DNA of 64,000 bases. Origin: Thauera butanivorans NBRC 103042. GTDB lineage: Bacteria; Pseudomonadota; Gammaproteobacteria; Burkholderiales; Rhodocyclaceae. A program made the position numbers and the translations under genes. This document shows positions 61,642 to 64,000 of this stretch, piece by piece. The stretch lies in NCBI RefSeq assembly GCF_001591165.1, contig NZ_BCUG01000011.1, positions 62,001 through 126,000 of the forward strand. The letters are read 5' to 3'. Numbering within the stretch: position 1 is the stretch's first letter; each line of letters starts with the position of its first letter. The notes beneath the pieces were generated by a model. It ran no database searches and was not told the origin of the DNA. It was given only the letters and a program-made list of their open reading frames with translations.

Positions 61642-62508
61642 ATGATCCAAAGCATGACCGGCTTCGCGGTCCAGACCCGCGACCTGGGCAGCGTCAGCCT
61701 GCACCTCGAACTGCGCAGCGTGAATTCACGCTATCTCGACCTCGGCTTCCGCATCGTCGACGACCTGCGCCAGGCCGAACCGGCCATCCGCGAACGCATC
61801 AGCGCCCGGCTCGGGCGCGGCAAGGTCGAATGCCGCCTGAACCTCCAGGCCGGCCACGCCGCCCCGCGCAGCCTGGCGCTGAACGGCACGCTCGCCGACC
61901 AACTCGCCGAAGCCCAGGCCACACTGCGCGCCCGCTTCCCGGACGCCGCGCCGCTGTCGGTGAATGAACTGCTGCGCTGGCCCGGCATGCTCGCCGACGA
62001 CAGCCTCGGCTTCGACGAACTGCTGCCGCACATCCGCGCGCTGGCCGACGCTGCATTGGACGAACTCGTCGCCACCCGCCAGCGCGAAGGCGAAAAGCTG
62101 GCCGACGCCATCCGCGAGCGCGTCGCCCGCATGCGCGAACTGGTCGCCACCGCCTCGCCGCGCATGCCCGCCATCGTCGCCGAATACCAGGACCGCCTCA
62201 CCGCCAAGCTGCGCGATGCCGTCGCCAGCCTGGACGAAGACCGCATCCGCCAGGAAGTCGCCCTCTACGCCCAGCGCATCGACGTCGCCGAGGAACTGAC
62301 CCGCTTGAGCACCCACCTGGACGAAGTCGAACGCATTCTTAAGTCCCCCGGTGCTGCGGGCAAGCGGCTGGATTTCCTGATGCAGGAGCTCAATCGGGAA
62401 GCGAACACGCTGGCGTCGAAATCGCCTGCGACGGACATCACGGGTATTGCGATGGAGATGAAGGTGTTGATCGAGCAGATGCGGGAGCAGGTGCAGAACA
62501 TAGAGTGA
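61642..62508 (+). CDS. yicC: YicC/YloC family endoribonuclease
   Basis: Stress-related RNase family. It has 288 residues with the N-terminal MIQSMTGFAVQTRDLGSVSL, ELRSVNSRYLDLGFR, and the C-terminal DUF1732 region with KSPGAAGKRLDFLMQELNRE then ANTLASK. A complete family length. It is divergent from the kinase gene across a 92-base gap. Confidence 0.94.
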   Translation: MIQSMTGFAVQTRDLGSVSLHLELRSVNSRYLDLGFRIVDDLRQAEPAIRERISARLGRGKVECRLNLQAGHAAPRSLALNGTLADQLAEAQATLRARFPDAAPLSVNELLRWPGMLADDSLGFDELLPHIRALADAALDELVATRQREGEKLADAIRERVARMRELVATASPRMPAIVAEYQDRLTAKLRDAVASLDEDRIRQEVALYAQRIDVAEELTRLSTHLDEVERILKSPGAAGKRLDFLMQELNREANTLASKSPATDITGIAMEMKVLIEQMREQVQNIE

Positions 62509-62679
62509 GGTTTCGGGGGGGCTGATGCCGCCCCAATACGCCTTGAAACCCGGTTTCTGGAGGGGGACGTGCTGAAAATCACGTGGAACAGGGCGCAGGG
62601 TGGGTTATGAACTGGCAGACTGTCGGCATTTACATATTGATATCGTGTCCAGCAAGAACGCTGGCATACGCTTTCAGCC

Positions 62680-64000
62680 ATGACTAGCCTCTTCTTCGAA
62701 AAACCCATTCTCAACTCCCCGTACGACTACCCGTCGCGACACTGGGAGTTGGACAAGAATGGGCAACCCACGCAGCAGATCGTCTACAGCCGGCGGCGTG
62801 CTGAGTTCATCACACCCATCCCCAAGCCCAAGAAGCAGAAAGGTCAAGCCAAACAGGGATCGCTTCTTTTCGACGAAGGCAAAGGCCTTTCAACGCAAGC
62901 GCAGCAATACGACCACCAGGCCGTCATCAACGCCGTTCGGCAAGAGGTCGATAAATGGCGTGCGCTGCCCAATCCGGCAGATTGGCGAGTCACGCCGGAA
63001 ACCGCACGATTGCTCCAGCACTGGCGTCACCACGAGTTCAGCGGTGTGCGCCCATTCTTCTGCCAGGTCGAGGCTGTGGAAACGGCCATCTGGTTGACCG
63101 AGGTAGCGCCGCAGTTCGGCAAGATGGGAAAGAACTTCCTCGACCATCTGGAACGCGCCAATCAGGACGCCAACCCTGGCCTTGCGCGCTTGGCGCTCAA
63201 GTTGGCCACAGGTGCCGGCAAGACCACGGTGATGGCCATGCTGATCGCCTGGCAGACCATCAATGCCGTCCGGCGGCCAACCAGCCGACGCTTCACCCGT
63301 GGTTTCCTGGTCGTCGCGCCAGGCTTGACCATCCGCGATCGCCTGCGCGTCCTGCAGCCCAACGACCCCGACAGCTACTACGCCAGCCGCGAACTGGTGC
63401 CCGGCGACATGCTGCCCGACCTGGAGCGCGCCAAGATCGTCATTACCAACTACCACGCCTTCAAGCGGCGCGAGCGGGTGGAACTGTCCAAGGGCGGACG
63501 TGCCTTGTTGCAAGGCCGGGGCGGCGATGACCTTGACACCCTCGAAACCGAAGGACAAATGCTCCAGCGCGTCATGCCCGATCTGATGGGCTTGAAGGAT
63601 GTACTGGTCATCAATGACGAAGCGCATCATTGCTACCGTGAAAAACCAGACGCCTCTGAAGACGACGACCTGAAAGGGGACGAGAAGAAAGAGGCGGAAC
63701 AAAACAACGCCGCAGCCCGGCTTTGGATTTCCGGCCTCGAAGCCGTCCAGCGCAAGCTGGGCGTATCCCGCGTGTTCGACCTGTCAGCCACGCCATTCTT
63801 CCTGCGCGGCTCAGGTTATGCCGAAGGCACCCTGTTCCCTTGGGCCATGAGCGATTTCTCGCTAATGGATGCCATCGAATGCGGCATCGTCAAACTGCCG
63901 CGCGTGCCTGTCGCCGACAATATCCCCGGCGCCGAAATGCCGATGTTCCGCAATCTGTGGGAACACATCCGCACCGAAATGCCCAAAAAGGGCCGCGGTA
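62680..64000 (+). CDS. Type III-like restriction endonuclease/helicase subunit (partial)
   Basis: Runs off the window end. At least 440 residues starting MTSLFFEKPILNSPYDYPSR. The DEAD-like helicase motifs are intact: Walker A in LATGAGKTTVMAMLIAWQ, Walker B-type VINDEAHHCYRE, and VFDLSATPFFLRGSGYAEG. The N-terminal region resembles BPTD_3080-family restriction endonucleases, large single-chain enzymes with a helicase and a nuclease. A partner methyltransferase should lie nearby outside the window. It sits 170 bases after yicC, at the edge of another accessory region. Confidence 0.8.
   Translation, partial: MTSLFFEKPILNSPYDYPSRHWELDKNGQPTQQIVYSRRRAEFITPIPKPKKQKGQAKQGSLLFDEGKGLSTQAQQYDHQAVINAVRQEVDKWRALPNPADWRVTPETARLLQHWRHHEFSGVRPFFCQVEAVETAIWLTEVAPQFGKMGKNFLDHLERANQDANPGLARLALKLATGAGKTTVMAMLIAWQTINAVRRPTSRRFTRGFLVVAPGLTIRDRLRVLQPNDPDSYYASRELVPGDMLPDLERAKIVITNYHAFKRRERVELSKGGRALLQGRGGDDLDTLETEGQMLQRVMPDLMGLKDVLVINDEAHHCYREKPDASEDDDLKGDEKKEAEQNNAAARLWISGLEAVQRKLGVSRVFDLSATPFFLRGSGYAEGTLFPWAMSDFSLMDAIECGIVKLPRVPVADNIPGAEMPMFRNLWEHIRTEMPKKGRG

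Noticed and set aside
62577-62590. Possible third parS (TCACGTGGAACA)
   Set aside because: Only the right 12 of 16 bases fit; the left arm reads AAAA instead of TGTT, so it lacks the palindrome.

Overview
This is a GC-rich (roughly two-thirds G+C by eye) chromosomal segment from a betaproteobacterium, most likely of the Rhodocyclales (Thauera/Azoarcus-like). The reasons are the gene order gyrB-dnaN-dnaA|rpmH-rnpA-yidD-yidC-mnmE, the rsmB-DUF4390-ntrY-ntrX-trkA-trkH block, metX-metW behind a SAM-II riboswitch, and the hemW-rdgB-rph-PP2C-kinase-yicC block. The assignment rests on family and gene-order knowledge; no database search was run.

Layout. Bases 1-9.5 kb hold the replication initiation and ribosome/membrane biogenesis genes, with gyrB, dnaN and dnaA leftward and rpmH to mnmE rightward. 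From 9.45 to about 12.9 kb lies a decayed mobile island. An 18-bp direct repeat encoding the conserved MnmE tail FCIGK-stop occurs at the mnmE 3' end and again 2.1 kb downstream. It brackets a truncated tyrosine integrase, helicase and primase debris and an intact Fic gene. Beyond it lie a broken AlbA/ATPase gene fused to DUF4143-like debris and an intact 2OG-Fe(II) oxygenase. Bases 15.2-20 kb carry a polyamine cluster (carboxy(nor)spermidine dehydrogenase and decarboxylase, spermidine synthase) around a TSUP transporter gene flanked by two parS-like sites.

Bases 20-32 kb are core functions: rsmB, a DUF4390 protein, the NtrY/NtrX two-component pair (NtrX has a degenerate AAA+ domain), TrkA/TrkH potassium uptake, hemE and priA. 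The hemE-priA spacer has DnaA boxes beside an AT-rich stretch and is a candidate replication origin. Bases 32-41.5 kb encode a four-gene MdtABC/MuxABC-OpmB-type efflux operon, transcribed leftward from a promoter with an overlapping inverted repeat. Fructokinase and carbonic anhydrase follow.

Bases 43.5-45.25 kb are an AT-rich insert with two gene cassettes and a recognisable integron attC site; the second cassette encodes a NYN-nuclease/LOTUS protein. A TacA/TacT-type toxin-antitoxin pair follows. Bases 46.5-62.5 kb return to core genes: a SMUG-type uracil-DNA glycosylase, AzlCD, AmpG, MetX/MetW under a SAM-II riboswitch with a terminator, ThiS/ThiG/TrmB, SppA, a PEBP protein, HemW, RdgB, RNase PH, a PP2C phosphatase, a Ser/Thr kinase and YicC. 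The window ends inside a type III-like restriction/helicase gene. Several dispersed inverted repeats sit between genes, and two of them reach the stop codons of dnaN and metW. No tRNA, rRNA or CRISPR array was recognised.
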